From positions 6,223,199 through 6,287,198 of the forward strand of contig JAJEKV010000050.1 in NCBI GenBank assembly GCA_021234155.1: a DNA stretch of 64,000 nt, read 5' to 3'. This document shows, piece after piece, positions 1 through 12,711 of the stretch. Origin of the DNA: Isoetes taiwanensis. Lineage: Eukaryota; Streptophyta; Lycopodiopsida; Isoetales; Isoetaceae. The notes beneath the pieces were generated by a model. That model ran no database searches, had not been told where the DNA came from, and saw nothing but the letters and a program-made list of their open reading frames with translations. Positions within the stretch are counted from its first letter, which is position 1. Every line of letters begins with the position of its first letter. Both the position numbers and the translations under genes were made by a program.

Positions 1-370
1 TCTTCCTTTTTTTTTTCTTTTCTTTCTCTGTCCATTGATCTGCAATGTGCAACCATCTTCAATTTGGATTTTGATTTCTTCTTTCTTTAGGCCAGGCAAA
101 TCCTCTTTGAAAACATGAGATTCAAAGATCATTTTCCTGCACTAGGCTTCAAACTTTGCCTTCTTCTGGAGGGGCAAATTCAGTTCAGAATAGTGTGGTC
201 TTGTCTTCTTTGTTTACTGTTCATAAGCTTTTCGTTTAGAATCTCATTTGGCCATTCCCATATGTGAATGGAATTTTAGATATTCTACGGTATTTAAAAT
301 ACTTGTACCATACTATCTGTTAGAAGCTGCTTTTCCTTTGTCTGATAAGGATTAATGCGACACCTATTAA

Positions 371-565
371 CTAATGTGGGCTAAGTTTGAAGCTTTGTGC
401 AAGACAATGAAGGATATCTTGGGAGATAAGGTTGAGTTAGTTTAAACGACGAATAAAGGGGGGCTGAAGGTGGCGGACATAGAGGAGGGCGCTCCTATTC
501 ACCACTTCACATCTATCAAGCTTCATCTTTCTTATAGCTGCGACCACCACAAATCCACAAAGTTT
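371..565 (+). pseudogene. HSP90-like C-terminal fragment (copy 1, right arm only)
   Basis: The translation begins with the same FEALCKTMKDILGDKVE stretch as at 33,110 in the second copy. That string closely resembles the conserved C-terminal-domain segment of cytosolic HSP90. The reading frame breaks soon after, where the other copy has a CAG-containing run (TTTCAGCAACC) and this copy reads TTTAAACGACG. The opposite arm of the inverted pair would lie before position 1. It is a captured gene fragment, not a working chaperone gene. Confidence 0.5.
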
Positions 566-899
566 TATTATCATGGTTCATATAATGACGACCCTCTTTG
601 TTAGAAGATTCTTGGAATGTACCAATTCTTGTTTTAGATCGGATTTGAATAAATCCGTGCTATTCTAGACCTGGTATGTAATGATTAATCTCTGTTATCT
701 TTATGTTTGATCGTATTTCCCCATTAATTGTATGAATGTGATATAGTATGTTTTAGAAGGTAACACTAGATAGATTCTTTAACATATTTTTGAAGCCAAT
801 GCTAGAATAAGTATGCTTAGTCAAAGATCATTGAGATCCATTTATACCAACCTAGGAACTTCGGGGATTCTTTATTGCGTGCAAAAGAGTTCATAAAAT

Positions 900-2900
900 C
901 TATTGAATGTATAAAAGTTCGTGAGGAGAAATGACGGGCAATGAGAGAGAAGAACAAGAACAAGAAAGATCGAGAAGAAAGAAGAGAAAGAGCAAAGCTA
1001 AAAGTTGAACAAGAAAAACTTTTTGAGATTAACTTTGCTGATCTAAAGTTATTATTCACAATGAATACATCTAAGAACATGCCATATCCTAGATATGGTG
1101 CAAGTACCTAAGTTGATACTCATGTTAAACAATTTGAACTTTTGAGCACAATGAATGGTTATAGCTACCTCAATTTTTTGGAAAATTAATGTTACCTTGA
1201 AATTTGTATTTTTATACCAATTTGTCATGAGATCATATCATATCATGAAAACCATCTAAGTAGGTATATTTCAAAGGTGCAATTCCTTTAAACTTGTGAA
1301 GGATTTTATTTTTCTATTTGAATATGGTGATACAACTTGAGTTAATCTTACAATTTAAGTGTTCATATTTAAAATCTCACAAGTGTCATAGAGAACTAGT
1401 ACCTAATATAGATAGATATATAATATTTTCTCGTCATGCCACATTAGCGTCCATGAGGACATATGGCCGAGAAGGAATTGAGGACCCGTCTGGGTTGATG
1501 AGCCCAAAGCGGGTCCGAGACAACTAGTGTTAAACAATTTGAACTTTTGAGCACAATGAATGGTCAAGACAAACGACTTGAAAAGGATATCAATATCTCA
1601 ACCAACTTTGGAGGAAAGCCGGTGATTGGCTTTTTTTGAAGAAAGGAAAATTACCAAAATGCCCTATATTTTGCAAAAATTACAAAATGCCCTTCAAGCG
1701 AAGGGCATTTTAATAATATAGTAATATAGTTTTGTGGCTCATCAAATGCAAAGTTATCTTCACAATTATTGTAGATCATGATAAGATCTTTCCAACAAGA
1801 ACAAACTCATCTAAATTGGGTTAAATTCACAAGTTATGCTCTTTTTTAGTTGTATTCTAAAAGCCGTATTTAAAAGCACCATAACTTGAAGATTCCAACC
1901 GGTTTTAAATGATTCTCACCCCTTGCCGGATCTCATTGTCATCTATAAGGTCTATGAAGGCCACTTTCATGTCCGATCGATCACAAAAGAAGTTATTAGC
2001 ATTTAGCCAAACATAGCATTTTTAGGGGGTATTTTAGTAATTTTGCAAAATGTAGGGGGCATTTTGGTAATTTTACCTTTGAGAAATATGGATGGTAAAG
2101 AAACTTGGCAAGAACTTAAAAATATTTTTGAAAGCCTATGTAGCCCCTACATAAACACGGTGAATCACCAAAGGTTTTGCACTTGAGTAACATAATTAAT
2201 TAGCCAATTAGACCCTAAACGCATACGAAGGAAGAATAAAACAACAACTAGAAATGGATGAACCGGACATGCTAGAAGCGTGATAAAGAATAGAATAGAA
2301 TAGAATAGAATAGGCATGAGTTCTCAATGGAATTACGGGTGATGAGAAACAGGGAAACGAGTGGAATATTTGGTATATAAATTGGGGGCATCACGGGGAA
2401 GATTACAATATACCATAGAGGAAAAATTAAAAGCAATTATATAAGATAAAAAATTGAGTTATGTCAGGTGTGCAAAATGCTCAAAACGGGGACATTAAGC
2501 CAATAGTGTAGATCTAGAAGTGAAACAAATATTGTCACATTTGTAATAAATCTAACCATGTTACTAAAAGCATTGCTTTGATAAAAAAGACCAAAGGAAT
2601 AGCTCCCCTTTTTTTGCCATATCGATTAGTCGAATCATTTAACAAAGGACAAAAAGAAGTTGAGCGTTGGAAATGCAAATAAAAGGACAATTTTGCTCGA
2701 GACAAAATTAAGTTAGTGAAGGATAGCCCACCAAAATCACCTCTGGATCAAATAAGAAATGTGAAGATGCGAATGATCACACTAGAAAATAAAGATTATC
2801 ATGTTGATGTACATTTGGTCACAAGCCAAAGGGCGACAAAAGAGGAATAAATGTGCGAATGCCTAGGACAACTACTCAAACGAAAAAATGAAGGATGTTT
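900..2900 (+). pseudogene. Broken gag region, copy 1
   Basis: This is the counterpart of the gag remnant at 33,662-35,651. It contains a Lys/Glu-rich leader, the 36-bp duplicated VKQFELLSTMNG segment (1,124-1,159 and 1,529-1,564), an inserted MITE, and the zinc-knuckle area near 2,470-2,580. Here the second knuckle is additionally disrupted: the other copy reads AAAGACTGTTAC where this one reads AAAAGCATTGC. No continuous frame survives. Whether the breaks are real or basecalling damage is uncertain. Confidence 0.6.
1642..2080. mobile_element. MITE inside gag, copy 1
   Basis: The left end reads AAAGGAAAATTACCAAAATG and the right end is its reverse complement with a few mismatches (ATTTTGGTAATTTTACCTTT). 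It sits at exactly the same gag position as the better preserved element at 34,361-34,805, so the insertion predates the duplication. It has no coding capacity. Confidence 0.7.
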
Positions 2901-3170
2901 ATCACGATATCGAAGGATACGAAACTTACATGCATATCAAAGGGTCAAATTAGAGAATCAATTAGAGCAAAGGAAATTAATGAACATAAAAGGATAAATA
3001 CAAAAATATGGTTATATCCACTCCTCTTAAAGTAATAGCAAAATATTTTCTAGGATTTCAGAAATTTGATATTTTGGAACAAGAACATGAAAGAGGATGT
3101 AAAAAACTACAACAATTTCTTTACCAATTCGGGTTACTAAACACATTTGTGCCAAAATTGGGCATTTCAA

Positions 3171-3181
3171 GATAGATAGAT

Positions 3182-3239
<58 letters not shown>

Positions 3240-3273
3240 GAATAGATAGATAGATAGATAGATAGATGAATGA

Positions 3274-3339
<66 letters not shown>

Positions 3340-3346
3340 GAATAGA
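3171..3346 (+). repeat. (GATA)n microsatellite, copy 1
   Basis: About 176 bp of GATA repeats with a few GATGAATA interruptions. It lies between the gag-like stretch and the protease motif, as in the second copy. A GATA array contains TAG in all three forward frames, so the retroelement cannot be read through here. Confidence 0.97.
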
Positions 3347-3439
3347 AATTCTATCAAGAAAAGGAGATAGTTCTTACATATAGGATTGATTAGTTGGATA
3401 AACAAAACCCAAAAGGTATTTGTTGAGATTAGGGTTTAG

Positions 3440-4400
3440 TATACCCAAAGCACAGGTTGATAGTGGTGCAATATTATGACAAATGCATTAAGAAAGACAC
3501 TAAAGTTCAAGAATTTGTAAAGATGGCTGATAATGGTAGGAGTGGGCAGGAGGAATAGATTTTGTAATCTTAGAAACACAAAAAGAGATCAAAGATTACC
3601 ATATTACGCTAGGCCGACCTTGGTTAAGAAGAGCGTGAACCATGCATGATTGGTCCAATAACACCATATGATTGACTAAAGCTCATAAAACTACAAAGAT
3701 AGACTTATCTATAGGAAATATAACTCTTTTGGAAAAAATCACATTTTATGATAATAAAGATGAAGAAGAAGAGTCTTTGATGAATCAGACGTTAAGAAGG
3801 AATTCTATAATATTTGCACATATGAGAAAAATAATGAGTCAGAAAAAAATTGTTTTATGGTAGAACTTGTAAAAGAAGATAGAGACTACCTAAAGAATTC
3901 TGAGAACTCAATCAAGGTCACATTCAATTAACCCACGGAAAGAGCTCATCAATTTCAAAAAAGCAGCTTGATCCCTACATACAAGAACCAAAGCGAAGAG
4001 ACAAGCTTGAGAGCTGGCTTTTGAACAAAACATTGCTCCTAGGAAAATATTTGCCTATGCAAATCGAGCGGCGACTATAAACATTAATTCAATATAAAAT
4101 ATTTTTGCTTGGAGTTATGAAGATCTAGGAAAATAAATCGAGAGTACATCAATTCTGCAATTTCCTTGATGCCTCAAGCTAATCGTATACCAACGAGTTT
4201 ATAGGACCTACATATCTTTGAAAAAGGTTAAAGGCAATTACAAAAATTACCAAAAAGCAAATTTTATCTTTGGTTAGAGACTAGTGAGTGGGTCTCTCAC
4301 GTAGTGTCGTCCAAAAGAGAAATCTGAGAGAAGATCGAAATTTGTATCGATTATAGAAAATTAAATTATGTCACAGAAAAAGATCAATTACCTCTCGTCA
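3440..4400 (+). pseudogene. Retropepsin and reverse transcriptase remnants, copy 1
   Basis: A VDSGA protease motif is encoded at 3,456-3,470. The reverse transcriptase signature ICIDYRKLN is encoded at 4,340-4,366 and is followed by YVTEKDQLPL. The order protease then reverse transcriptase fits Ty3/gypsy. Frameshifts and stops separate the motifs, and no RNase H or integrase follows. Confidence 0.7.
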
Positions 4401-5459
4401 TGGCCTGCATTTCAAGCAAAATTTTACTCTCATATCAGGATGTAATTGTATGGGAGAAGGTAGCGAGAAGCTTGCCTCTCATAGTAGAAAGGCTGGTGTC
4501 ACGAAAGCGTAATGGGTGGAGTTGAGGATATTCATAAAAATAAGTACTTTGTTTGCTCCATATATCATCTCCTCTTGCTCCACGGTCTCTCCCACTGCCA
4601 ATGGATGGCAATTGTAGATCTCAAAAACCATGTGGACTCGTACATGATGTTGGCTTTGAATAAGTTGCTCCATCCTAAAGCTTTTGTAGTCTGATGGCAA
4701 ATTTTACATAGGTATTTTGTGTAAATGCTTGCGGCATTGTGATGATCTTAATTATCTACGTAATATACACCTTGCCTTTTAGATGTCGAAGCGGTTGGCG
4801 TTGCCTCTTTTCTTGTCTAGAAGTTCAACTAGCATGGTTACGGCTCCAAGGTTTATTTAAGATGGCTGAATATCCAATACATTCTTTTGGCGTCCTACCA
4901 GTGCATGGGCCCCTAGCTAAGCATAAGGCAATAGATTCAGGTTGGTTACTATGGTCAATCAGGGCGTTGTAGGTTTTACCTGATTTCAAGGCATTTATTC
5001 ATCTATTAAGTAGTGTTATTGTTGTACCCGGACTAAAAGATACTCATGGCTTATAAGTGTTCCTCCCTCAAGAAGTGAGGAACCATATTTGATTCAATAT
5101 CTTTAAATTAATTCTTACCATTAGTCTCCTATCTTTGGAGTAAGTGTAATCTTTGGAGAATCGCGGCAAATTAGAAAACAATAATGATATAAAAAGAAAA
5201 TGCCATATTGAGCATTGTTGTGTATAGAAAATTATTAAGTATAGACTAACGACAAAAGACTAGAAATACGATCCATGAACCCTATGATGTAAAAGTTAAA
5301 GAAGAGGAAAGGAATTATTATTCAATACTAAGAAAAGAGAGCATAGGAGGGAGGAGGTTAGATCAAAAAAGAAGAAAAAAAAGCATAAGGTATTGCCTTT
5401 CAATAAAAAGAAAAAAGGGACGGCTATTCTTTGAGAGGGTACCTTGTTGATTGTCTATT

Positions 5460-6055
5460 AAGAAATCAATGACAAACCTTTCAATAAAAAGGAAGGAAAA
5501 GATATTGTTGAGGGAGTGCGTCGATTGAGAAATCAATGCCAAACCTTTCAATAAATAACTCTCAACGAACTAGAGGCCCACATTGAGAAGCCAATGCCAA
5601 ACCTTTCAATAAATAACAAACTCCAAAATGAAGGTGTACAACTCTCAACAAACGAGAGGCCGAGTTGAAATCAATGCCAAACCTTTGAATAAATAACGAA
5701 CTCCAAAATGAACTGAACGCTCCTAACTCTTAAAACAATACCAAACCTTTCAATAAATAGGAAGTCTAAAATGAACTAGAGACCTACAACCTCAATAAAC
5801 AAGAGGCCCAAGTAGAAAAACCAATGCAGAAACCTTTCAATAAATAATGAATTAGAGCTCGGAACTCTCAACGAACTAGAGCCCCTGCCAATCAATTTGA
5901 ACTAGAGACCTTTCATTAAATAGCCTAAAATGAACTAGAGGCTACAACTCTCAAGAACTAGGGGACCTTTCAATACCAAACCTTTCAATAAAATATTGAG
6001 CTCCAAAATTAATTAGAGGCCAAACTCTCCAACGAACTAGAGCTCATGTTTATCA
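5460..6055. repeat. Degenerate minisatellite, copy 1
   Basis: The phrase CCAAACCTTTCAATAAATA recurs about eight times at 60-90 bp spacing, accompanied by AACTAGAGGCCCA. The same array is at 38,230-38,800. No coding frame is maintained. Confidence 0.8.
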
Positions 6056-9000
6056 ATCAATTACGGTAGCCCATCTAAGTCCTAATGGCGGATCGATGGA
6101 ATTCTTGTGAAAAATAGCAGGCTCTTGATAAAAAAAAAATAAAAAAATAGGACTTCTATTTTCTAGAGGAAAAGGTCGAGAAAAAGCATTGATCCCAAAT
6201 GAACATGATCTAAACATGATCAATAAAGGTTGAGCTAGAAAAATAAGGAACAAGAGAAATTAAGCAATAAAGGTTAATCCATGCAAGAAGAGACCACTCT
6301 TGCATGATTCAAAAATAATATGTTGTGGATTTTGTGGATTGTCAAGCAGTGTGACCATTATCAACTTCTTATATAAACACATCCCTAAGCCCCTTTTGAT
6401 TTTATATTCTTGGGAACCTTTGGCTCCAACAATTACATGTTAATGCCTTAGCCCTTTTAATGGATCACTCCCGGAGTACACTCCATATCGGTTTGGATTT
6501 GCATCTTTCTATTAAAGAAAAATGAAAATAAAAAATTAAAACAAAGCATTTGCTACTTAGTAGGAGGAAAAATCATCTTATGATTTTGAGCTCTCAATTG
6601 AATAAGGCTCCTAGTTGCCATGGGCTCTTATAGAAACATAACATATGATTCTCACGATCACTGGCCAGGTTAGAGTTATTTGATCGGCTTAAACAAATAG
6701 CATCACAGTTCTTTGAACAAGTGTTCCACTTGGATTTGTGTGTTCAACATGTAAACATATAGCAAATGGTATCCAAATTGCATCATAAAGGCGGCTTGTC
6801 TTGGAGGCTTATTCGCGCTATTTCATGAGATAACTTTGATGAAATGGACACTTATAAACTCTCTATGCGACACGGTAATGGGGTAGTGTCACTCCCTCCA
6901 TTTGATTGTGTCTATCATCTTTGGAGTCATTCTATGCATTAAAGTACGTTTGCTTAAACGCTGCGGTATGTCTATCATCTTAAAATCAGAACAAGCATTA
7001 AATTAAGTTTTGCTAAAACCTTCCCGGTTACTAGACCAATATGACTTTGCTTACTAGAAACAAGAGGCATTGTACCTTAATTTTAGTAGAAAAGGACATG
7101 ATTCTAATGCTGAAGATGTCGAGATATATGATGTCGAGATCACCGAGATAACTTGCTCTTAGGGTACCTTAGCTTTCGTAGTTAGAAGTTAGGAATAAGT
7201 TAATTTTTTTTACTGCCTGGGTTCATTTATAGAGCGTTATGTTAACTAAGATGGGCAACTGGTGCCAAGACTTTAACCCTAGCGGAACTAGTTAAATCTT
7301 CCAGGACTAGAAACGAGGTTAGGTTATTTTTTAACTTAACAATAAAATAAAAATATTTAAGCACACACTTGTAGTTAAGTTAAAGCGTAACTTAATGCTA
7401 TGACAATCTCTCTTCGCATAAGGTGCCTAAGTTGGGGTCTAACAATGCTATGACAATGAGTTCGCACATTTGTCCATTAAGTTATTTTTTTTAACTTAAT
7501 GCTAGCGACGGCTGCCTTCGCACTTACCTCCATTAAGTTTTATTTTTTGTTTTCTATTAAGTGCTTCAAACAATTGTCCTCTTCTTATGCCATGAATAAA
7601 TTAACATGCGAACTCATAACCATCGGGATATCATGCACTTTTGATCATATTCCATCTCATTAAAACCATAATGTTTGTTCAAAACATCATTGGATTCAAA
7701 GCCTACCATTGTTATTCAAAACTTGCATTCCTATATATTTGTAATTTAGCCAACAGAGTTATCGATTTAAATCTCTTATCACCTTGGGTATCATCGCCTT
7801 TGCCCCTCCTATTCCATACAACCTTTTGCCCGAGAACTCACCCGAGGCACGAATGTTCACATAACTCATAGACCATGTTGAATTTGAGCACATCAAATAT
7901 AACTAGCATTGTTTTCGCGAAAGCACACACTTATAGCCCGACCATGTTGCAAAATCCATCAAGATTCCCATCATGACAAATGGAGATGTGTAAGCTTGAT
8001 GTAAAGAGAAGCATTCAAATGCCGGTAAATCTTGGTAGGTAGAACTAATTAGAGAGAATTCATGGGTCAACCTACATCTAGGATTGCGGCCCGCATAGCG
8101 TGACAACCAACTCTTACGCAATATCCCGGTGTCATGCAATGTAGAAGACATTAGATCAGTCATGAAGAAAAGGATCTTCCAAAAGCGAGACTAAAAGTGT
8201 TTCCTTCCTCAAATTAGATAGCGGGGTAAAAGTGCTAGGGTGTCTAAAAAAAATGCCCTTACATTCACGTACTATAATGTAGAAGGTAATGTAGGCACCT
8301 ATTATTGTTTCTTTTTATTTAAAAGTGGTTTGGGATATGGAATTGGGATTGTACGTCACCATTCAAAATTATGGAGGCGGTGGTTATGTATTTGAAAATG
8401 TGATACATCTCTTGCTACATTTGGCCAAATGTAGGACACCTAGCATTCTTTACCCGGCATTAGATGTCGCAGACTTCGTGCATATTGATCTGGGTGATAC
8501 TCATCCCCCGAATAAGAGCTGCGCAGATTATCCTCCTGGCAGATATACAGCTACGATATGGCGGGAAGCGGTAGCGATTACCATCATCCCTTACACTTTT
8601 GGAACATTCCGGTATAAAATTATTGTCAGAACCGACTCAATTTGCTGCTCCATAATTATGGTTCTAATCCTGCGACGATCTAAAAGATGGTATCATCCAA
8701 TACAAAGTTCTCATTATGATCAGCCAAAATCTTAAGTCTATGGGGAAGGTGTGATGTACTTCAAGACCAAATAACAAGTAGGAAATAGTATCTAATCATC
8801 TTTACCGGCCGATCTATGTCATCTGTGTCTTGCAAAATGAAACTCCCTTATCATCTCTAGTGCAACCCAATACTCCAAATTTCTAAAATCAAGAACGGTG
8901 TTACATCTAGGAAAAGTATCGTAACAGGCCAACTCGCGATGGTCCATGAATCAGTATTTCCCACAACTTCTTCATCGTGATAGAATCTAGTCCTCAACTT

Positions 9001-9295
9001 TTAGGGATTTAAATTCATAGAATGTTGGAACCGTCAAAAATACAAGGCGTTGTAGCAGAAACATAATACTTTGTTGTATAATAATAATGATTGGGTTTCC
9101 TAGGATGCTCTTTAGCATGGAGTCTACTAAGCCGCTGGAATGCTCTTTACAAATGAAGAGGTTGAACTATAAATTAGGCTGACGTATATAATGTCCCGGG
9201 ACCATGATGCAAAACATCTATCCACCATACTCCCCTTTAGGCTCCACTGCACTAAAAATCCAATTCAATTCAATTGAAGCAAAGGCGGTACGTGT
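6056..9295. other. Rest of long repeat copy 1, no gene seen
   Basis: It matches 38,870-42,194. It includes a counterpart of the AGGGTACCTT repeat end at about 7,160, the TTAAGTTA/TAACTTAA tandem repeat (about 7,370-7,550) and a short duplicated 58-bp unit near 6,907-7,015. A 136-codon open frame at 8,325-8,735 is not kept in the other copy, so it is not treated as a gene. Confidence 0.6.
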
Positions 9296-12151
9296 TAAAC
9301 CAAATGAGTCCAACAAGAATGCTAAATAAGCTCAATATTTGTCCGAATGCATTTCATTATTTTCACATAAACAAGTTTTTCCTTTCAACGTGCACTTTAT
9401 TGAAAGTATATCTTTATAAAGCAAAAGTGTAGTAGAAATAAAAAATAGTTTTACATTCCATTCTTTTAAGAAAGTATGGTATTATACTTATCCAAGCCGA
9501 TCATAATCCTAGTGTTCACATTTCCAAAGACACTCATGTGCAAATATTCCATTCTTTTTTTTCACAACGCCTTCCCACGAAGCAAAGGAGAGACAATTGA
9601 GGAGAGAACCCGCACCTTGACCAATCATGCAAACGTTAGCGATAATCCCGGTAACGATGCAGGGGCCAAAAGGTACATTGGTCTCTGCGGTTTTATCATC
9701 GATCACCAATTGTATCCTTTTGCCCGAGAAACCATTAATCGAGAAAGAGAAATGGAATTATAACTTAAATGATTTTTCCAAATCCAATAAGCTGCAATCG
9801 GATTTGCTACTAATATAACTAACATGTTTAGTGCATTCCATGTATAAACATAGTGCATCCAGCCTATAATGATTTCTAGTTTCAAAGAATTCCAAATACT
9901 GTCTAAGTTTAAGCCTTAGACAATGTCTTGAAAAGAGGGCAATAAATATTTTTTCCAGGAAAAACAAGCATACAAATGCAAGGAAATTCCCATATATCAT
10001 AATTAGTATACTCATGAAGCATGAATCAGTTTATATCTTTTATTTTAGCCCTGAGGCATGTTCATGTAATCAAAGTACATAGGTAGCATTAACCTTTAAT
10101 GTAGCACTCCAAGAATGTCTCGAAGCTCCATTGTCCAAGTATGAGAGTTCAAGGTTATTTCATTTCTTGCTTGACCTTCCTAAGGCAGATAATATCATCA
10201 TAGTTGGACGCTCCATACTGTAGCAGAATAGCAAAAAAGGTTTTAAGGCAATATATGCCTACATCTGTGTTATTATGATCAATAACAATTATTAATCACA
10301 GCTCAAACCTGAATATGCCTGACTAGTTTTGCATTTACTAGTTTAGCTTTATTGGCTATGTCATCCAGCCGAAAATCTCTTCATCTAAAGCAACAATGTA
10401 ATTAATGAGTCTAGAACAATCACGGAGAGGTTGATTTTGCTCCAACTCCATTGGCATCCAAGAAGTGGAGAAAAATTTCGCCATGTATGCACAGGTAAAA
10501 GACAAGAGAATCTATGTCGCATCATGCCTTAATCGCCTATCCGGAATAACAAGCAAAACCGCACCGGCTCATCCTATTTTATTTTTTTCCGAATATAGAC
10601 CAAAGTACATTGGCTCAAATGCAAAAGCTCCATGTATCAAGGCACCTAATTAGCGCCTTTGCAAATGCAATTAAAGGCAAAATTTGTTTCAACAATGCAA
10701 TTTAGATAAAAGGGCAACGGAGCTATGACAAACCAGTAGCCCCTTGTGTATCCTTCTAGAAAATTTAAATGCACACAAATGCTTACCTCTCGCACTTTGT
10801 AAAACTGCGGTATTTGCTGAATCGTCATTTTTCATCAAATGTTCTAGCTCTTGAATATCGGCATCGAGATTCTCCAATAGGTGGATCGACCAATAAGGGG
10901 CTATGGCGACTTCGTAAACCTTGTAAAAATTGGATTTTCAGAGCTCGGCTTTGAAGCCACCGCCTTTATGGCAACTCGTAGCATCACAGCCGCCATTTAC
11001 GCCAAGATTCGGGCAGACGGGCACATCTACCATGTATACGCTTTTTGCCCTAACTCGATTTCCATTCATACAGATTTTTTCTTTTAAAAAGACAACTTGT
11101 ATCTTAATGAGTTTGTATTTTAGGCCACTAAATCAAAGGTGAACTTGGCCCCAATGTAATTAGCGGAATATCCACCCAAAACCATAGTATTTGCAACCAT
11201 GAACCAAAGGACTTACGTTTTTCTAAAACCGTAAGCCAAATTGCATTAAAGGCCACTGTGCCAGAAATGTGTTGTGCAAAGCCCCAAATCTCTAAAAGTC
11301 TCAACCATAGCATCTCTCCACATGCACCTCTCGTGCATGTGGTGAAGTAACCCAAGAAATATGCAACAAATGATGTGCATGCATTCTAGATATAGCAAAA
11401 AGCAAAAAGTGCACATTAGCAACAAGTGGCTAATGTGCAAAAGCCACATGCATGCAAGTAAAGATTGCTTTTTAAGCCATTCTTTACTAAACCATTTTTA
11501 AGTTAAGGCAAATATAATCCTAAATCCACATAGGACCATAGGTAAAATCCACCTAAAGGCAAAATATGCAATCTTAGGCTTAGAAATGTCATTATTCCAT
11601 AATGTAGAGATTTCATAACTTCTACGTAGCATAAGAATTGCTAATATTTGCCAGAAATATATTTCTTGTGCCCTTTACACGATGTGGCCATTTCAAGCAT
11701 GTCAAGGTCTCCATATTAGCCATAGCCATATTTTAAGCATATAGCCAAGGTCTCCATATTATTTTTCTTGCCACACTCATTCAGTTATGCAAGGCAAGGG
11801 AGGATAACAAGTCCACAATTACTATCATCAATTTTGTTGACCCTAGCCAAGATGTGCATGTAATGGCCAATGTCTAGGCGACCATAAATATCCAAGGAAA
11901 GTCTGCCTTAGACAAAGTCTGGACGCTTATGTAAAAAGCTCCGGATACAACATAGCTCTAGTAATTTGAGCGTGCAAAGCGATAAAAGGAGACTACATGA
12001 CTCTTAGTATTTTGAGCCGTTGTTGTGAGAGTACTTGACATCTCCTACAATGGTATGAGCCTTCACAAGTGTCTGTAACTAGCTTTTGTGTTGCAAACCG
12101 TCTCCAACCTCGTTATATATATTTATATTTATATATATATATATATATATA
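9296..12151. repeat. Direct repeat A (about 2.9 kb)
   Basis: It shares collinear blocks with 12,712-15,296: both start at AAACCAAATGAGTCCAACAA, both carry TTAACCTTTAATGTAGCA and TTCTACGTAGCATAAGAATT, and both end at ATTTATATTTATATATA. Identity is patchy with indels. No protein domain was recognised in any frame. It may be an unclassified transposon or an LTR-like unit duplicated in tandem, but no target-site duplication could be placed. Confidence 0.75.
12131..12151. repeat. Short (TA)n tract
   Basis: It marks the right end of repeat A, as a longer TA tract does for repeat B. Confidence 0.9.
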
Positions 12152-12711
12152 GTATCCTACCTCCCACCCAGAAGTAGGGTCCTAAAAAAAGAAAATTCAA
12201 GATATTGTTAGGTAGAAAAAGGCTAGCATCGCTAGGACCCACGTTACACATGTAGAATCGTTACAATGTTAAAAGATAAAAGATAAATCACATAGCAGTA
12301 AATTCATACCTTTATGGTCCCGCTTCAGTTTCAAGAAGCCCATTTTTTAATGTTCATAAACCATAGAAATCCGCCATATAATTCTATGGCTAGTACTTGT
12401 CATTTTGAAATGTCCCAATGCATCAATAAATAGCAAAAGAAAAAGTAAGTAAGTAGCAAAATGTAATAGTCAATGTAAGCAAAGGCAAAGGTAAATGGAA
12501 AACATAATGTTCAATAAATCACGAGAGGTGTAATCAGGTTCAATTAATTCGTGGACTCAAAAGGATAGAGTTTCATATCCTTGAATATGATAATAGATGT
12601 TTCCAAGATATATACTTTCCTTTGCCTAGGGTCTAATCTAGCCAAGTCCATACTCCTAACTTGGTCACTTAACCGGCTAGAGAAATTCTGTCCCCGGCAC
12701 TACCTGTGCCC
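12152..12711. other. Spacer between direct repeats A and B
   Basis: About 560 bp of AT-rich sequence not shared with the flanking repeats. No coding frame, RNA gene or clear repeat was seen. Confidence 0.5.

Larger units (their letters stand above)
1..9295 (+). mobile_element. Long direct repeat, copy 1 (decayed Ty3/gypsy-derived block, 5' truncated by window)
   Basis: This block aligns along its whole length, same orientation, with 32,723-42,194. Position 1 corresponds to 32,723 and the match fades after the shared GAAGCAAA near 9,283 (42,180 in the other copy). Both copies carry the same internal landmarks in the same order: an HSP90-like fragment, gag pieces, a MITE, a GATA tract, protease and reverse transcriptase motifs, an 8-unit minisatellite and a 55-bp tandem repeat. 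This copy is about 175 bp shorter and much noisier, with changes concentrated at CAG/CTG sites. No long terminal repeats could be located, so it may be an internal part of one element or a composite segmental duplication. Coding capacity is destroyed as read. Confidence 0.85.

Noticed and set aside
8325-8735. 136-codon plus frame in long repeat copy 1
   Set aside because: The aligned sequence in copy 2 (about 41,165-41,620) has indels that do not respect this frame.
1-9295. RIP-like or deamination mutagenesis of the repeat copy
   Set aside because: The differences are CAG/CTG to CG-type changes and small indels, not C-to-T or G-to-A transitions.
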